NCBI GenBank assembly: GCA_937915065.1
Contig: CALDMR010000054.1
Span: 1-28,334 of the forward strand
DNA: 28,334 nt
Source: an uncultured Clostridia bacterium
GTDB taxonomy: Bacteria > Bacillota > Clostridia > Oscillospirales > Oscillospiraceae
Direction: 5' to 3'
The translations under genes and the position numbers were made by a program. The notes below the pieces were generated by a model. That model had not been told where the DNA came from. It saw nothing but the letters and a program-made list of their open reading frames with translations, and made no database searches. Each line of letters starts with the position of its first letter. The stretch's first letter is position 1. This document shows positions 14,025-22,346 of the stretch, in pieces.

Positions 14025-14055
14025 AAAAAGCAGAGCGTTTTTCGCTCTGCTTTTT
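14025..14055. terminator. Bidirectional terminator between SASP and obg
   Basis: GCAGAGCG (14030-14037) pairs with CGCTCTGC (14043-14050) around five T. Five A precede and five T follow, so it works for both convergent genes. Confidence 0.92.
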
Positions 14056-14100
14056 CTGCCGTCCGCAGTCCCCCGCCAAACAAGGGAAATGCTGCGGATC

Positions 14101-15381
14101 TTATCTCTGATATTCAAATTCCAGGCCGTACATGCACACCAGGTCGCCGTCCTGAACGCCCATTTCTTCCATGCGCTCAAACAGGCCGCATTCCCGCAGC
14201 TGCTTATCAAAGAACATCCGGCTTTCATAATCGCCGAAGTTAACATTGGCAATCAACCGCTCCAGCCACTTGCCTTCCACCGTCCACACATGGTCTTCCT
14301 CATGGATCTCCAGGGGCGAAGTCATATCAACGACCTCGGGCCGCTTCACATATTCATCTTCGTATACCTGCACCGGAGGCAATGTCTGCAATTTTCCGGC
14401 AATGGTCTGCACCAGTTCCCGGGTACCCTGGTGGGCGGCGGCAGAAATCACAAACAAGGGATATCCTTCCTGCTCCACCCGCGCGCGCAGCCGCTCCAGC
14501 AAGGTTTCGTCCATCATGATGTCGCTCTTATTCGCCACCACGATCTGGGGCCGCTCCGACAGATCTGCATTATACTGCTTCAATTCCTCGTTGATGGCGT
14601 CAAAGTCTGCCACAGGATCCCGGCCCTCGCTGCCGGACACATCCACCACATGAACCAGCAGACGGCAGCGGTCGATATGGCGCAGGAAATCATGGCCCAG
14701 GCCCGCTCCTTCCGATGCGCCCTCGATGATACCGGGGATATCCGCCATAACGAAGGATTCGCCGCCCTCCACAAACACAACGCCCAGATTCGGGAACAGC
14801 GTGGTAAAGTGATAATTGGCAATTTTAGGATGGGCTTTGCTGACCACGGAAAGCAGAGTGGACTTGCCCACATTGGGGAAACCCACCAGGCCCACATCCG
14901 CCAGCAGCTTCAATTCCAGCACCACATCATGCTCCTCGCCGGGCATACCGGCCTTGGCAAAGCGGGGCGCCTGGCGGGTGGGCGTGGCAAAATGGCAGTT
15001 GCCCCAGCCGCCCCGGCCGCCCCGGCACAGCACAAAGGGCTGAGCATCGGACATATCATGGATGATCTCGTTGGTTTCCGCATCGCGGTTCAGCGTACCC
15101 CGGGGCACTTTGATCGTCAGGGACTGGCCGTCCTTACCAAAACGGCGGGCGCCCTGACCATCCACGCCATCGCCGGCCACATATTTTCTTTTATAGCGGA
15201 AATCCATCAGCGTGGACATATGGTCGTCCACCTGCACGATGATATCGCCGCCGCGGCCGCCGTCGCCGCCGTCCGGCCCGCCGGACGCAATATATTTTTC
15301 CCGGTGGAACGCCACCGCACCGTTGCCGCCCTTGCCGGCCTTCACAGTGATGCGCGCCTTATCCACAAAGGATGCTGCCAT
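14101..15381 (-). CDS. obg: Obg-family GTPase (ObgE/CgtA)
   Basis: Ribosome-associated GTPase of 426 residues acting in 50S assembly and stress or sporulation signalling. Domains in order: glycine-rich Obg fold (about 1-158; GGNGAVAFHREKY, GGPDGGDGGRGGD), G domain with G1 GFPNVGKST (167-175), G2 TTLFPNLG, G3 DIPG (214-217), and G4 NKSD (284-287), and the C-terminal OCT domain (about 345-426, ending GDLVCMYGLEFEY), which Firmicutes Obg proteins carry. SD GGGAGGT lies eight bases before the ATG. It follows rpmA as usual, but a terminator lies between them, so it may have its own weak promoter at 15382-15450 or depend on read-through. Confidence 0.97.
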   Translation of the reverse strand: MAASFVDKARITVKAGKGGNGAVAFHREKYIASGGPDGGDGGRGGDIIVQVDDHMSTLMDFRYKRKYVAGDGVDGQGARRFGKDGQSLTIKVPRGTLNRDAETNEIIHDMSDAQPFVLCRGGRGGWGNCHFATPTRQAPRFAKAGMPGEEHDVVLELKLLADVGLVGFPNVGKSTLLSVVSKAHPKIANYHFTTLFPNLGVVFVEGGESFVMADIPGIIEGASEGAGLGHDFLRHIDRCRLLVHVVDVSGSEGRDPVADFDAINEELKQYNADLSERPQIVVANKSDIMMDETLLERLRARVEQEGYPLFVISAAAHQGTRELVQTIAGKLQTLPPVQVYEDEYVKRPEVVDMTSPLEIHEEDHVWTVEGKWLERLIANVNFGDYESRMFFDKQLRECGLFERMEEMGVQDGDLVCMYGLEFEYQR

Positions 15382-15444
15382 CTTCGGCCACCTCCCTATT
15401 CTTTGATTTTAGTATTTTTCGTTTTCAGTGTTTCATTCAGATTT

Positions 15445-15482
15445 TACAAAAAATGGCCCGAACGCGGTGGTTCGGGCCATTT
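15445..15482 (-). terminator. Terminator after rpmA
   Basis: A 13-bp stem (15451-15463 with 15470-15482, containing ATGGCCCGAAC) with a GCGGTG loop (plus strand). On the minus strand it is followed by TTTTTTG. It ends the rplU-prp-rpmA transcript before obg. Confidence 0.88.
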
Positions 15483-15493
15483 CTCAGAATTCA

Positions 15494-15778
15494 TTATTCA
15501 GCGACGGGATACACAGAAACCTTCTTGCGATCCTTGCCCAGGCGCTCAAAACGCACAACGCCGGATGCAGTTGCAAAGAGGGTATCATCACTGCCGATGC
15601 CCACATTGGTGCCCGGATGAATCTTGGTGCCGCGCTGACGAACCAGGATGTTGCCAGCCAGCACGTGCTGACCGTCTGCGCGCTTTGCGCCCAGTCTCTT
15701 GGCCTCGGAGTCACGGCCGTTCTTGGTGGAACCAACGCCCTTCTTATGAGCGAAGAACTGAAGACCAATCTTTAACAT
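15494..15778 (-). CDS. rpmA: 50S ribosomal protein L27 with cleavable N-terminal leader
   Basis: 94 residues. The N-terminus MLKIGLQFFAHKKGVGS carries the LQFF leader, which in Firmicutes is removed after FF by the Prp protease; mature L27 then begins AHKKGVGSTKNGRDS. The conserved DGQHVLAGNILVRQRGTKIHPG segment follows. L27 reaches the peptidyl transferase centre. The prp gene lies immediately upstream, and the SD GGAGGTG overlaps its end. Full length and highly conserved. Confidence 0.98.
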   Translation of the reverse strand: MLKIGLQFFAHKKGVGSTKNGRDSEAKRLGAKRADGQHVLAGNILVRQRGTKIHPGTNVGIGSDDTLFATASGVVRFERLGKDRKKVSVYPVAE

Positions 15779-15784
15779 GATACG

Positions 15785-16114
15785 TTACACCTCCAAAACA
15801 GTAATGTTGTCAGGAAACTCATCGTGGAGTTCCGTCAGGTAGACCATCAGTCCGGTTAAAACCGTCTGACAGGTATGATCCGCAGATGCAGAGAGACCGC
15901 CGGGAAGACGAAATGCGATCTTCGCGGACTTCTCACTTACATTTACGGCAGCGCCCAGACCAAGTACGTCGTTCAGGGAGCATTCCACCAGGCGCACGGC
16001 GCTGGTGATCGCGGCACAAACAATGTCGCAGCCCTCTTCGGCGTAACCGCTGTGGCCCTTCACGTCAAATCCGACGATCCGGCTTTCTTCCGTATGGAAT
16101 GAAACCGTGGTCAT
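15785..16114 (-). CDS. prp: Ribosomal-processing cysteine protease Prp
   Basis: 109 residues. The protease that cleaves the leader of L27. The catalytic pair is visible in GHSGYAEEGCDIVCAAITSA: His21 and Cys33, matching His22 and Cys34 in Staphylococcus. The gene lies between rplU (three bases before) and rpmA (six bases after), the standard arrangement where L27 carries the LQFF leader. Translation is probably coupled with both neighbours. Confidence 0.96.
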   Translation of the reverse strand: MTTVSFHTEESRIVGFDVKGHSGYAEEGCDIVCAAITSAVRLVECSLNDVLGLGAAVNVSEKSAKIAFRLPGGLSASADHTCQTVLTGLMVYLTELHDEFPDNITVLEV

Positions 16115-16117
16115 GAC

Positions 16118-16429
16118 TTAGACGGAGATCTTGCCGATCTCAACCTTGGTGTAAGGCTGACGATGGCCCTGACGCTTACGATAGCCCTTCTTGGGGTTGT
16201 ACTTGAAGATCATGATCTTCTTGCCCTTGCCGTTCTTCACGACCTTGGCCTCAACCTTAGCGCCCTCGACCACGGGAGCACCAAAGGTAGCCTTGTCGCC
16301 ATCCAGAATAGCCAGCACCTTGTCAAAAGTGACGGTCTCCTCGGCCTCGGCACCCAACTTCTCCAGGAAGAGGATATCACCCTCAGCAACCTTGTACTGC
16401 TTGCCGCATGCTTCGATAATTGCCTGCAT
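16118..16429 (-). CDS. rplU: 50S ribosomal protein L21
   Basis: 103 residues, the usual length. Typical L21 text: MQAIIEACGKQYKVAEGD at the N-terminus, KIMIFKYNPKKGYRKRQGHR and TKVEIGKI at the C-terminus. The frame is open to 16492, but the family start and the length fix the ATG at 16429. AAGGAG lies about 12 bases upstream, unusually far. A leader of about 85 bases with a GC-rich hairpin precedes the gene (see 16430-16515). First gene of rplU-prp-rpmA. Confidence 0.97.
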   Translation of the reverse strand: MQAIIEACGKQYKVAEGDILFLEKLGAEAEETVTFDKVLAILDGDKATFGAPVVEGAKVEAKVVKNGKGKKIMIFKYNPKKGYRKRQGHRQPYTKVEIGKISV

Positions 16430-16515
16430 TTTACATTTCAACTCCTTCACTACGGGCTCGCTCTCGGGGGCGGCGCGCCAAAATGCGCGCACTTGTGCCC
16501 ATTCAAAGCGGCTTA
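16430..16515 (-). promoter_or_regulatory. Structured 5' leader of rplU (candidate L21 autoregulatory leader)
   Basis: The transcript leader holds a GCGCGC/GCGCGC stem (16473-16478 with 16485-16490) and an adjacent GCAC/GTGC stem just upstream of the distant SD. L21 leaders that bind the protein are known upstream of rplU in Firmicutes. Agreement with that Rfam family was not tested. Confidence 0.4.
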
Positions 16516-16518
16516 TAT

Positions 16519-16547
16519 AGTATATCAGCAGGGCTCTCCCTTGTCAA
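16519..16547 (-). promoter_or_regulatory. Strong sigma-A promoter for rplU-prp-rpmA
   Basis: Perfect TTGACA (16542-16547), 17-base spacer and TATACT (16519-16524) on the minus strand. One of the best promoters in the window, as expected for ribosomal proteins. Confidence 0.88.
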
Positions 16548-16579
16548 TATCTTTTTTCAAAAAAAGTCAAATACGGCGC

Positions 16580-16612
16580 AAAAAGCCGGAACCGGGCGGC
16601 ATTTTCGCCGCC
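16580..16612 (-). terminator. Terminator after the MFS transporter gene
   Basis: On the minus strand a GGCGGC/GCCGCC stem (16595-16612) is followed by CCGGTTCCGG and CTTTTTG. It separates the transporter transcript from the rplU promoter. Confidence 0.6.
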
Positions 16613-16623
16613 TCTTTGCCGTT

Positions 16624-17874
16624 TTACGGATTTTGCACAGTCGATTCCGTGCGCACTGCCAGGCGGAAAAAGCAGATCCCCACCGCAAACAGCAGCGCAA
16701 TGGCGCCCACGCCCAGGTTAATATTGTGGGTCACCTGGGATACAACGCCCACCAGCGTTGTGCCCACAAAGGACGCCCCCTTGCCGCAAATGTCCAACAG
16801 GCCAAAATATTCGCCGGACTGCTCTGCCGGAATAATCTTGGTAAAATAAGAGCGGGACAGGGCCTGCACGCCCCCCTGAAACATGCCCACCAGCACAGCC
16901 AGCAGCCAGAACTGCCACTGGTGCACCAAAAACATGGCAAACACCGCAATGCCGAAATAAGCCACGATACACAGGGTGATGAGCCGTGCCGTATCATATT
17001 TTTTCGCCAGCCGCCCAAAGAGAATCGCAAAGGGGAAGGCCACGATCTGTGTCAGCAGCAGGGCCAGCAGCAGCCCTGTAGTGGCAAACCCCAGCGCCGT
17101 ACCGTAAGCCGTAGCCATATCAATGATGGTATACACGCCGTCAATATAAAAGAAAAAGGCCAGCAGAAAAATAAAAATCTTCTTTTCCTGCTTCACATGG
17201 GCAAAGGTGCGCCCCAGCCGCCGGAAACTCTCGGCAATCGCATGGGGCCGCCGCTCCACATAATACTTCTGCCGATACCCCCGCAGCAGCGGCAAAGACA
17301 TCAGGAACCACCATGCCGCGATCAGCGCAAAGGCCACAGCCATGGCCGTGCCCATGGTCATACCGATGGTCTCGCAGTTCAGCACCAGCAGCAAACAAAC
17401 CACAAAAGGAATGCAGCTGCCGATATATCCCCAGGCATAGCCATGGGAAGACACCTGATCCATCCGCGCCGGCTCCGTCACGTCGGACAGCATGGAATCA
17501 TAGAAAATCAAGCTGCCGTTATAGCCGATCTTGGCTATGATATAAATCACCAGAAACACCAGCCAATGCCCGGCAAAGCCCAGGCTGACGCAGCCAATGC
17601 AGCCCACCAGAATGGTACACAGAAACAGCGGCTTTTTGAATCCCCGCGTGTCGGCCAGGGTGCCCAGCACCGGCCCCAGAACCGCCACCGCCAAAGTAGC
17701 CGCCGAAGCTGCATACCCCCAATACGCCAGATATGCCGTGTCGCTCAGCCCCGCGCCGGAAGCCAGCGCATTGAAGTAGATGGGCATGATCGTCGCCACC
17801 AGCAGCACAAAGGCAGAATTCCCCACATCGTATAGGATCCAGCTTTTTTCACTTTTGGTCAGTTTAAATTTCAT
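16624..17874 (-). CDS. MFS transporter, UMF1 (Atg22-like) family
   Basis: Integral membrane protein of 416 residues with about 12 hydrophobic segments. The opening SWILYDVGNSAFVLLVATIM, the RGFKKP loop after the second segment pair, and LAFFFYIDGVYTIIDMATAY in the second half are the hallmarks of the UMF1/Atg22-like group. Substrate is unknown; fungal relatives export amino acids from the vacuole, which does not settle the bacterial role. The start codon overlaps the stop of the phospholipase-like gene by four bases, so the two are translationally coupled. A terminator follows. Confidence 0.9.
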   Translation of the reverse strand: MKFKLTKSEKSWILYDVGNSAFVLLVATIMPIYFNALASGAGLSDTAYLAYWGYAASAATLAVAVLGPVLGTLADTRGFKKPLFLCTILVGCIGCVSLGFAGHWLVFLVIYIIAKIGYNGSLIFYDSMLSDVTEPARMDQVSSHGYAWGYIGSCIPFVVCLLLVLNCETIGMTMGTAMAVAFALIAAWWFLMSLPLLRGYRQKYYVERRPHAIAESFRRLGRTFAHVKQEKKIFIFLLAFFFYIDGVYTIIDMATAYGTALGFATTGLLLALLLTQIVAFPFAILFGRLAKKYDTARLITLCIVAYFGIAVFAMFLVHQWQFWLLAVLVGMFQGGVQALSRSYFTKIIPAEQSGEYFGLLDICGKGASFVGTTLVGVVSQVTHNINLGVGAIALLFAVGICFFRLAVRTESTVQNP

Positions 17875-18695
17875 AGGGCCGTCTCCTTACCGCCGGGCAG
17901 CTGCGACTCAAAATTGAAGCGGAATATCTCGTCCAGCGGCGCCTCTCCCCGCAGGTAAGCGCCGTATTCTCCGATCAGCCGCACCGCCAGCCGCTCCCCT
18001 TCCGCATACAGGCCCAGCAGTTGATCCGTGCTGTCGGCACAGCGGGGATCAGCCTGACTGCGGATCACCATGCCATGCATGGTTTTATCGCACTTGGCCA
18101 GGCGGAACGCCGCATACAGCGCCTGGCGCTTCAGTGCATTGGGGGCCCGCAGCAAATCATTATAGCGGACAAACCCCCGCAGGGCATGGCGCACCTCGTC
18201 CGCGGAAATACCGGGATAAAAGGCTTCGATCACCTCTGCATTTTTATGGGACGGCACGATATGCCCTGTCAGCTTCTTGCGGGTGGGCTCAAACCCGTCC
18301 AGGCTCAGCAGCTCCCGATCCAGCTCCACCTCCACCTCGGCATGGGAAAGGCCGCTTCTGGTCATTTTTTCGGCAATCAGCCCATGGCAGCGCACATCCA
18401 GCGCAAAATGGCACAGAAAGCCGTAAATATAAGCGAGATATGCATCCCGTCCCCCATGGTTTTTCAGCACCTTGGCCGCATATGCAAAAAAGGACGCGCC
18501 GGATTTTTCGTGCATGGCATATCCCACCCGGTTCACCCGGTTAGAGGAAAGGGGCTGATAATAAAACAGGATATCCGGCCCATGCAGACCGATCTCATAT
18601 AATTCAGGATAAGCGCAGATCACGCGCTGCGCCTCCGTATCCACCCGGCGGCGAACCGTTTCTCCCGCCCGAAAATGTGCATATGTTGCCGGCAT
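17871..18695 (-). CDS. Zinc-dependent phospholipase C-like protein
   Basis: 274 residues with the zinc-dependent phospholipase C (S1-P1 nuclease-like) pattern: PATYAHFRAGE at the N-terminus, IGLHGPDILFYYQP at about 35-48, AMHEKSG at about 60-66, and YIYGFLCHFALDVRCHGL at about 89-106, where His and Asp are expected to hold the zinc ions. There is no signal peptide, so unlike the secreted toxin it should be cytoplasmic; many Clostridia have such a protein of unknown role. SD AAAGGGG is upstream. The gene is 102 bases downstream of luxS with no terminator between, and overlaps the MFS gene. Confidence 0.85.
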   Translation of the reverse strand: MPATYAHFRAGETVRRRVDTEAQRVICAYPELYEIGLHGPDILFYYQPLSSNRVNRVGYAMHEKSGASFFAYAAKVLKNHGGRDAYLAYIYGFLCHFALDVRCHGLIAEKMTRSGLSHAEVEVELDRELLSLDGFEPTRKKLTGHIVPSHKNAEVIEAFYPGISADEVRHALRGFVRYNDLLRAPNALKRQALYAAFRLAKCDKTMHGMVIRSQADPRCADSTDQLLGLYAEGERLAVRLIGEYGAYLRGEAPLDEIFRFNFESQLPGGKETAL

Positions 18696-18797
18696 AGTCC
18701 CGACCCCTTTCTTTCTCTTCCGCTGATTCTACGCCCTTCTCCCCCGCCGTGCCACCACGCCCGAGTAAAAGAGGGGCAAAATTTGAGTAAACACGCC

Positions 18798-19256
18798 TTA
18801 GTAGCGCAGCTTTTCCTCTGTCCAGTTCTCCAGGATCTCGCCATAGTCCGCGCAGAGTTTCTTGGCCAGCGCCAGATCCAGATTCCGATAGTTTCCGCAT
18901 TCCACCGCGCTTTTCCCGGGCATATCCCCCTCATAGGCCGCGCCCTGGGCACAGACCTGCCGCATCAGCGCAATGGCCCCGCTGTGATCCAGCTTTGTGC
19001 CGTCCACCAGCAGGTAAAAGCCCGTTTGGCAGCCCATGGGGCCAAAATACAGCACCGCATCTTTCTGCGCAGAATTGCGCAGGATCGTGGCAAACAGGTG
19101 CTCCGCCGAATGCAGTTCGGCATTGCTCAGCAGGTCTCCGGTATTGGGGCGCTTAAAGCGCAGGTCATAGGTAACCACCGCTCCGTCCTGCCGGGACAAA
19201 TACATCCCCGGCAGCAATGTAGTGTGATCCACGGTAAAGCTTGCGATCTTTTCCAT
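18798..19256 (-). CDS. luxS: S-ribosylhomocysteine lyase (AI-2 synthase)
   Basis: 152 residues. Converts S-ribosylhomocysteine to homocysteine and DPD, the precursor of autoinducer-2. Metal ligands His49 and His53 and catalytic Glu52 lie in HSAEHLFAT; Cys76 in FGPMGCQTGFY is the catalytic Cys, and Cys120 in AVECGNY is the third metal ligand. All key residues are intact and the length is normal. It follows mtnN by four bases, with the SD GGAGGAA at the end of that gene, so the enzyme for the previous step is co-translated. Confidence 0.98.
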   Translation of the reverse strand: MEKIASFTVDHTTLLPGMYLSRQDGAVVTYDLRFKRPNTGDLLSNAELHSAEHLFATILRNSAQKDAVLYFGPMGCQTGFYLLVDGTKLDHSGAIALMRQVCAQGAAYEGDMPGKSAVECGNYRNLDLALAKKLCADYGEILENWTEEKLRY

Positions 19257-19260
19257 CTGG

Positions 19261-19941
19261 TTATTCCTCCATCCAATCGAGATAATCCGCCACAGCTTCG
19301 TTCAAGCGGGCCATGGCACTGCCGCAGTTTTCCTGATATTCCGCCTCCTGGCAATCGGCAAACAGGTGGTCGGAAACCACTTTGAACGCCTGAAAGGGCA
19401 CGCCGTTGCGCAGGCACACCTGCGCCGCCGCGCAGGCCTCCATTTCGCACACCAGCGCGCCGTAGGTTTCCCGGATGGCCCCGGCCCGGGCATAATCCCT
19501 GCCGAACCAGTCGCCGGTGGCAATGGGGCCGGGCGTAAACACATACCCCAGATTTGCCAGCAGGGTCATAGTTTCCAACTGCTCCGCGCAGGGAAAACGC
19601 ACCCGGTTTACCGTAGATACCAACCCCGGCGGATCGCCGGCCAGGGTCGTATCCACATCGTGCTGCACACAGTCCGTTCCCAGGATCAGCGTGCCCACGG
19701 GCAAATCCGCCAATGCGCCCGCACAGCCCACATTGATGATCCGATCCACTCCCCAGCGATCGATCAGCACCTGGGCCGCCATGGCGGCGTTGACCTTCCC
19801 CACGCCGCCGACGCAAACCACGCTGCCGCCGCGCAGCCGGTAAATCAAAACGCCCGCCGCCTGTTCCGCCGCCGACGCGCACCGCGCGGCCAACAGGCTT
19901 TCCGCCTCCTTGGGCATGGCATAAAGCAAACCAATGGGCAT
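19261..19941 (-). CDS. mtnN: 5'-methylthioadenosine/S-adenosylhomocysteine nucleosidase
   Basis: 226 residues. Removes adenine from SAH, MTA and 5'-deoxyadenosine. Motifs: Glu12 in the N-terminal AMPKEAE, VGCAGAL (about 71-77), ATGDWF (141-146), CEMEACAAAQV with ribose-binding Glu168, and VVSDHLFAD with catalytic Asp191. An in-frame ATG at 19962 exists, but AAAGGAG lies eight bases before the ATG at 19941, which also gives the usual N-terminus MPIGLLYAMP. It feeds LuxS directly downstream. Confidence 0.96.
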   Translation of the reverse strand: MPIGLLYAMPKEAESLLAARCASAAEQAAGVLIYRLRGGSVVCVGGVGKVNAAMAAQVLIDRWGVDRIINVGCAGALADLPVGTLILGTDCVQHDVDTTLAGDPPGLVSTVNRVRFPCAEQLETMTLLANLGYVFTPGPIATGDWFGRDYARAGAIRETYGALVCEMEACAAAQVCLRNGVPFQAFKVVSDHLFADCQEAEYQENCGSAMARLNEAVADYLDWMEE

Positions 19942-19980
19942 CTGCACCGCTCCTTTCCGCATTTTTCAAAATACCCTTTC

Positions 19981-20009
19981 AGTATAAACGATTCCACCGC
20001 ATTTTTCCA
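19981..20009 (-). promoter_or_regulatory. Promoter for mtnN-luxS with an overlapping inverted repeat
   Basis: Minus-strand TGGAAA (20004-20009), 17-base spacer, TATACT (19981-19986). CACCGC (19995-20000) and GCGGTG (20013-20018) form an inverted repeat around the -35 box that could be an operator. Confidence 0.55.
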
Positions 20010-20050
20010 GTGGCGGTGTCATATTTCTCCGCCGCGCTCATAATAAGCCG

Positions 20051-20079
20051 TTCCTTTTTCTCTTCAGCCGTGCTATACT
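20051..20079 (+). promoter_or_regulatory. Probable promoter for the aldo/keto reductase
   Basis: A good TATACT at 20074-20079, but a poor -35 (TTCCTT at 20051-20056, 17-base spacer). Lies about 30 bases before the ATG and is divergent from the mtnN promoter. Confidence 0.45.
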
Positions 20080-20109
20080 GAATACAACGTCATCGGGAGG
20101 TTTGACATT

Positions 20110-21219
20110 ATGAAAAAACTGGGTTTTGGCACCATGCGGCTGCCGCTGCTGGATCCGCAGGACGAAAAAAGCATCGATCAGGAGCAGGTCAACGCCATGG
20201 CAGACTTGTTTCTGTCCAAAGGGTTTACATACGTAGACACCGCCTACGCCTATCACGAGGGCGCTTCCGAGGTGGCTTGCCGCAGAGCGTTCACAGAACG
20301 CTACGACCGGGACAAATTCCTGCTGGCGGACAAGATGCCCTCTTTCCTCATTCAAAGCGAGCAGGACTACGACCGCTTTTTTGCCGAACAGCTGGAGCGC
20401 TGCGGCGTGTCTTATTTCGACTATTACCTGCTCCACAACCTGGGAACGGAATACTACGCCCGCAACGAGCGCTTCGGCGGCTTTGAATACATGCAAAAGC
20501 TCAAGGCCGACGGCACGGCAAAGCACATCGGCTTTTCTTTCCACGATCAGCCGGAGCTGCTGGAAGAGATTTTGACAGCCCACCCGGAAATGGAATTTGT
20601 ACAGCTGCAGATCAATTATGCCGACTGGGAAAACGAAAATGTCCAGGCCCGCAGATGCTACGAGATCGCCTGCCGCCATCAAAAGGACGTGATCGTAATG
20701 GAGCCCGTCAAGGGCGGCGGGCTGGCCAATCTGCCCCACGATGCAGAACTGCTGCTGCGCAGCGTGCATCCCGACGCTTCCCCCGCCTCCTGGGCCATCC
20801 GCTATGCCGCCTCTCTCCCCGAATGCATCACGGTGCTTTCCGGCATGAGCAACCTCAGCCAGGTGGAGGACAACTTGAGCTATATGGAAGAATTCCAGCC
20901 TTTGACCGCCCAGGAGCGCGCCGTACTGGAACAGGCCACAGAGATCATTCACCGCTCCATTGCCGTTCCCTGCACCGCCTGCCGCTACTGCGTGGAGGGC
21001 TGCCCGGAGCACATCAACATCCCGGCCTATTTTGCAGCCTATAACAACCTGAAACAATACGGCGGGCTGAACTTCCCCTCCATGTACTACAACCGCTCTT
21101 CCGTGGGCTATGGCAAGGCCAGCGCCTGCATTGCCTGCGGCCAGTGCGAGGAGATCTGCCCCCAGCATCTGCCCATCATTGAGGAACTGAAGCATGTGGC
21201 AGAATCTTTTGAAACCTGA
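20110..21219 (+). CDS. Aldo/keto reductase with C-terminal 2[4Fe-4S] ferredoxin domain
   Basis: 369 residues. The N-terminal TIM barrel has the AKR tetrad: Asp43 and Tyr48 in DTAYAY, Lys75 in LADK and His109 in LLHN. The C-terminus binds two clusters: Cys288-291-294-298 (CTACRYCVEGCP) and Cys340-343-346-350 (CIACGQCEEICP). Such proteins are common in anaerobes and annotated as predicted oxidoreductases; whether they use NAD(P)H, ferredoxin, or both is not settled. SD GGGAGG precedes the ATG. The gene is alone between its promoter and a strong terminator. Confidence 0.94.
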   Translation: MKKLGFGTMRLPLLDPQDEKSIDQEQVNAMADLFLSKGFTYVDTAYAYHEGASEVACRRAFTERYDRDKFLLADKMPSFLIQSEQDYDRFFAEQLERCGVSYFDYYLLHNLGTEYYARNERFGGFEYMQKLKADGTAKHIGFSFHDQPELLEEILTAHPEMEFVQLQINYADWENENVQARRCYEIACRHQKDVIVMEPVKGGGLANLPHDAELLLRSVHPDASPASWAIRYAASLPECITVLSGMSNLSQVEDNLSYMEEFQPLTAQERAVLEQATEIIHRSIAVPCTACRYCVEGCPEHINIPAYFAAYNNLKQYGGLNFPSMYYNRSSVGYGKASACIACGQCEEICPQHLPIIEELKHVAESFET

Positions 21220-21234
21220 TCTGACCGACAGCGG

Positions 21235-21270
21235 AAAAGGGCCGCGGGGCATTGCCCCGCGGCCCTTTTT
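21235..21270. terminator. Bidirectional terminator between the aldo/keto reductase and anti-sigma genes
   Basis: Perfect 16-bp stem (21235-21250 with 21254-21269), arm AAAAGGGCCGCGGGGC, three-base ATT loop, then T. It lies between convergent genes. Confidence 0.93.
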
Positions 21271-21287
21271 GATTTAACTCGCCTCGT

Positions 21288-22346
21288 CTATTCCAAAGTA
21301 ATCCAGGTGTCCTCGCCGATACAGACGGCGTCCACTTCTCCCGGACTGATAAACTGCCATTGCGCATAAACGCCGCTCAACGCTGTCACCCTGCCATCTG
21401 TTACGCTGCTCCGGCGGCTTTGAAACCCGTAGGTGCTCCCATCCCGCAGCCGCACCTGGCTGAACTGGACTGCGCTCCGGGCCGCATCGTCTGTCGCCGG
21501 TCCATCGCAATCTGCATAAACGCCGGAAGGCAGGATCGTCAGTTCCTCGATTTTCATGGTTCCCTCCGCCGTTTCCGCCGTCATGGCACCAAACCTGCGG
21601 GCCAGATCCCGTTCCGGCAGCGCAAAGCAGAACAGGAATTCTCCAGCGAGCACCACATCGTCCCGATAAGAGACATTTTTCAGATAAAACTGCATCGTAT
21701 CGCCGCTCTGGACACAACCCAAATCGGAAAGGTCGCTCACCACCTCCAGGTGTACCTCCCCGGCATCCTCCTCCGTTTTCAAAATGTAAAGGCCCTGGGG
21801 CCGTCCTCCAAAGCGCTTCATGGTCTCCAACACAGAATGCTCCGTATCTTTCTCCGCCGACCCATCCGCTTCCTGCAGCAGCGCAGCCGTCCGCTCCAGG
21901 GCCGTTTCAGAAATCAGCCAGATTTCCTCAGCATCCCCCGAAGCAAACATCTGCCCCTGGTCTTCCAGATCCATCCCTGTCACCGTCAGCGCCAAGGCCA
22001 TGCGCACCCCGTCGTACAGGCAGCCATCCAGCGTCACGGAAACACCCGTTTCCGCATCTGTCACCATATCGCCAATGACCATGCCCATATCGGAAAACAG
22101 CTTCTGCGTCACTGCCTCGCTGCCGGGAGATGACACAAAGGAAAACCAATCCTGACACCGTACAGCCGCGGCAGTGCAGGCTGTCAGCGCCAGGGCTGCC
22201 GCCACGGCCAGTATGACCAGCCGCCGCTTCTTCCGCCGTCGCCCGCAAGCCGCCTCCACCTGCGCCGTGATACGCTGCCGGACCGATTCATCCAGGGGCG
22301 CCGCCTCTGTTTCCAGTTTCCCGATTGCTCGATAGAATTCATCCAT
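21288..22346 (-). CDS. DUF4179-type membrane anti-sigma factor
   Basis: 352 residues. A cytoplasmic N-terminus of about 40 residues, rich in charge and ending GRRRKKRR, is followed by one membrane segment (about 43-62) and a large extracellular part starting CQDWFSFV. That layout, and the tight link to the ECF sigma gene (the two overlap by eight bases), matches DUF4179 anti-sigma factors of Firmicutes. The exterior domain is presumably the sensor; its signal is unknown. The N-terminus should hold the sigma factor. The family name is from layout and context, moderately sure. Confidence 0.78.
   Translation of the reverse strand: MDEFYRAIGKLETEAAPLDESVRQRITAQVEAACGRRRKKRRLVILAVAAALALTACTAAAVRCQDWFSFVSSPGSEAVTQKLFSDMGMVIGDMVTDAETGVSVTLDGCLYDGVRMALALTVTGMDLEDQGQMFASGDAEEIWLISETALERTAALLQEADGSAEKDTEHSVLETMKRFGGRPQGLYILKTEEDAGEVHLEVVSDLSDLGCVQSGDTMQFYLKNVSYRDDVVLAGEFLFCFALPERDLARRFGAMTAETAEGTMKIEELTILPSGVYADCDGPATDDAARSAVQFSQVRLRDGSTYGFQSRRSSVTDGRVTALSGVYAQWQFISPGEVDAVCIGEDTWITLE

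Noticed and set aside
14089..15780. Long plus-strand frame opposite obg and rpmA
   Set aside because: Antisense shadow; obg and rpmA have unmistakable motifs on the other strand.
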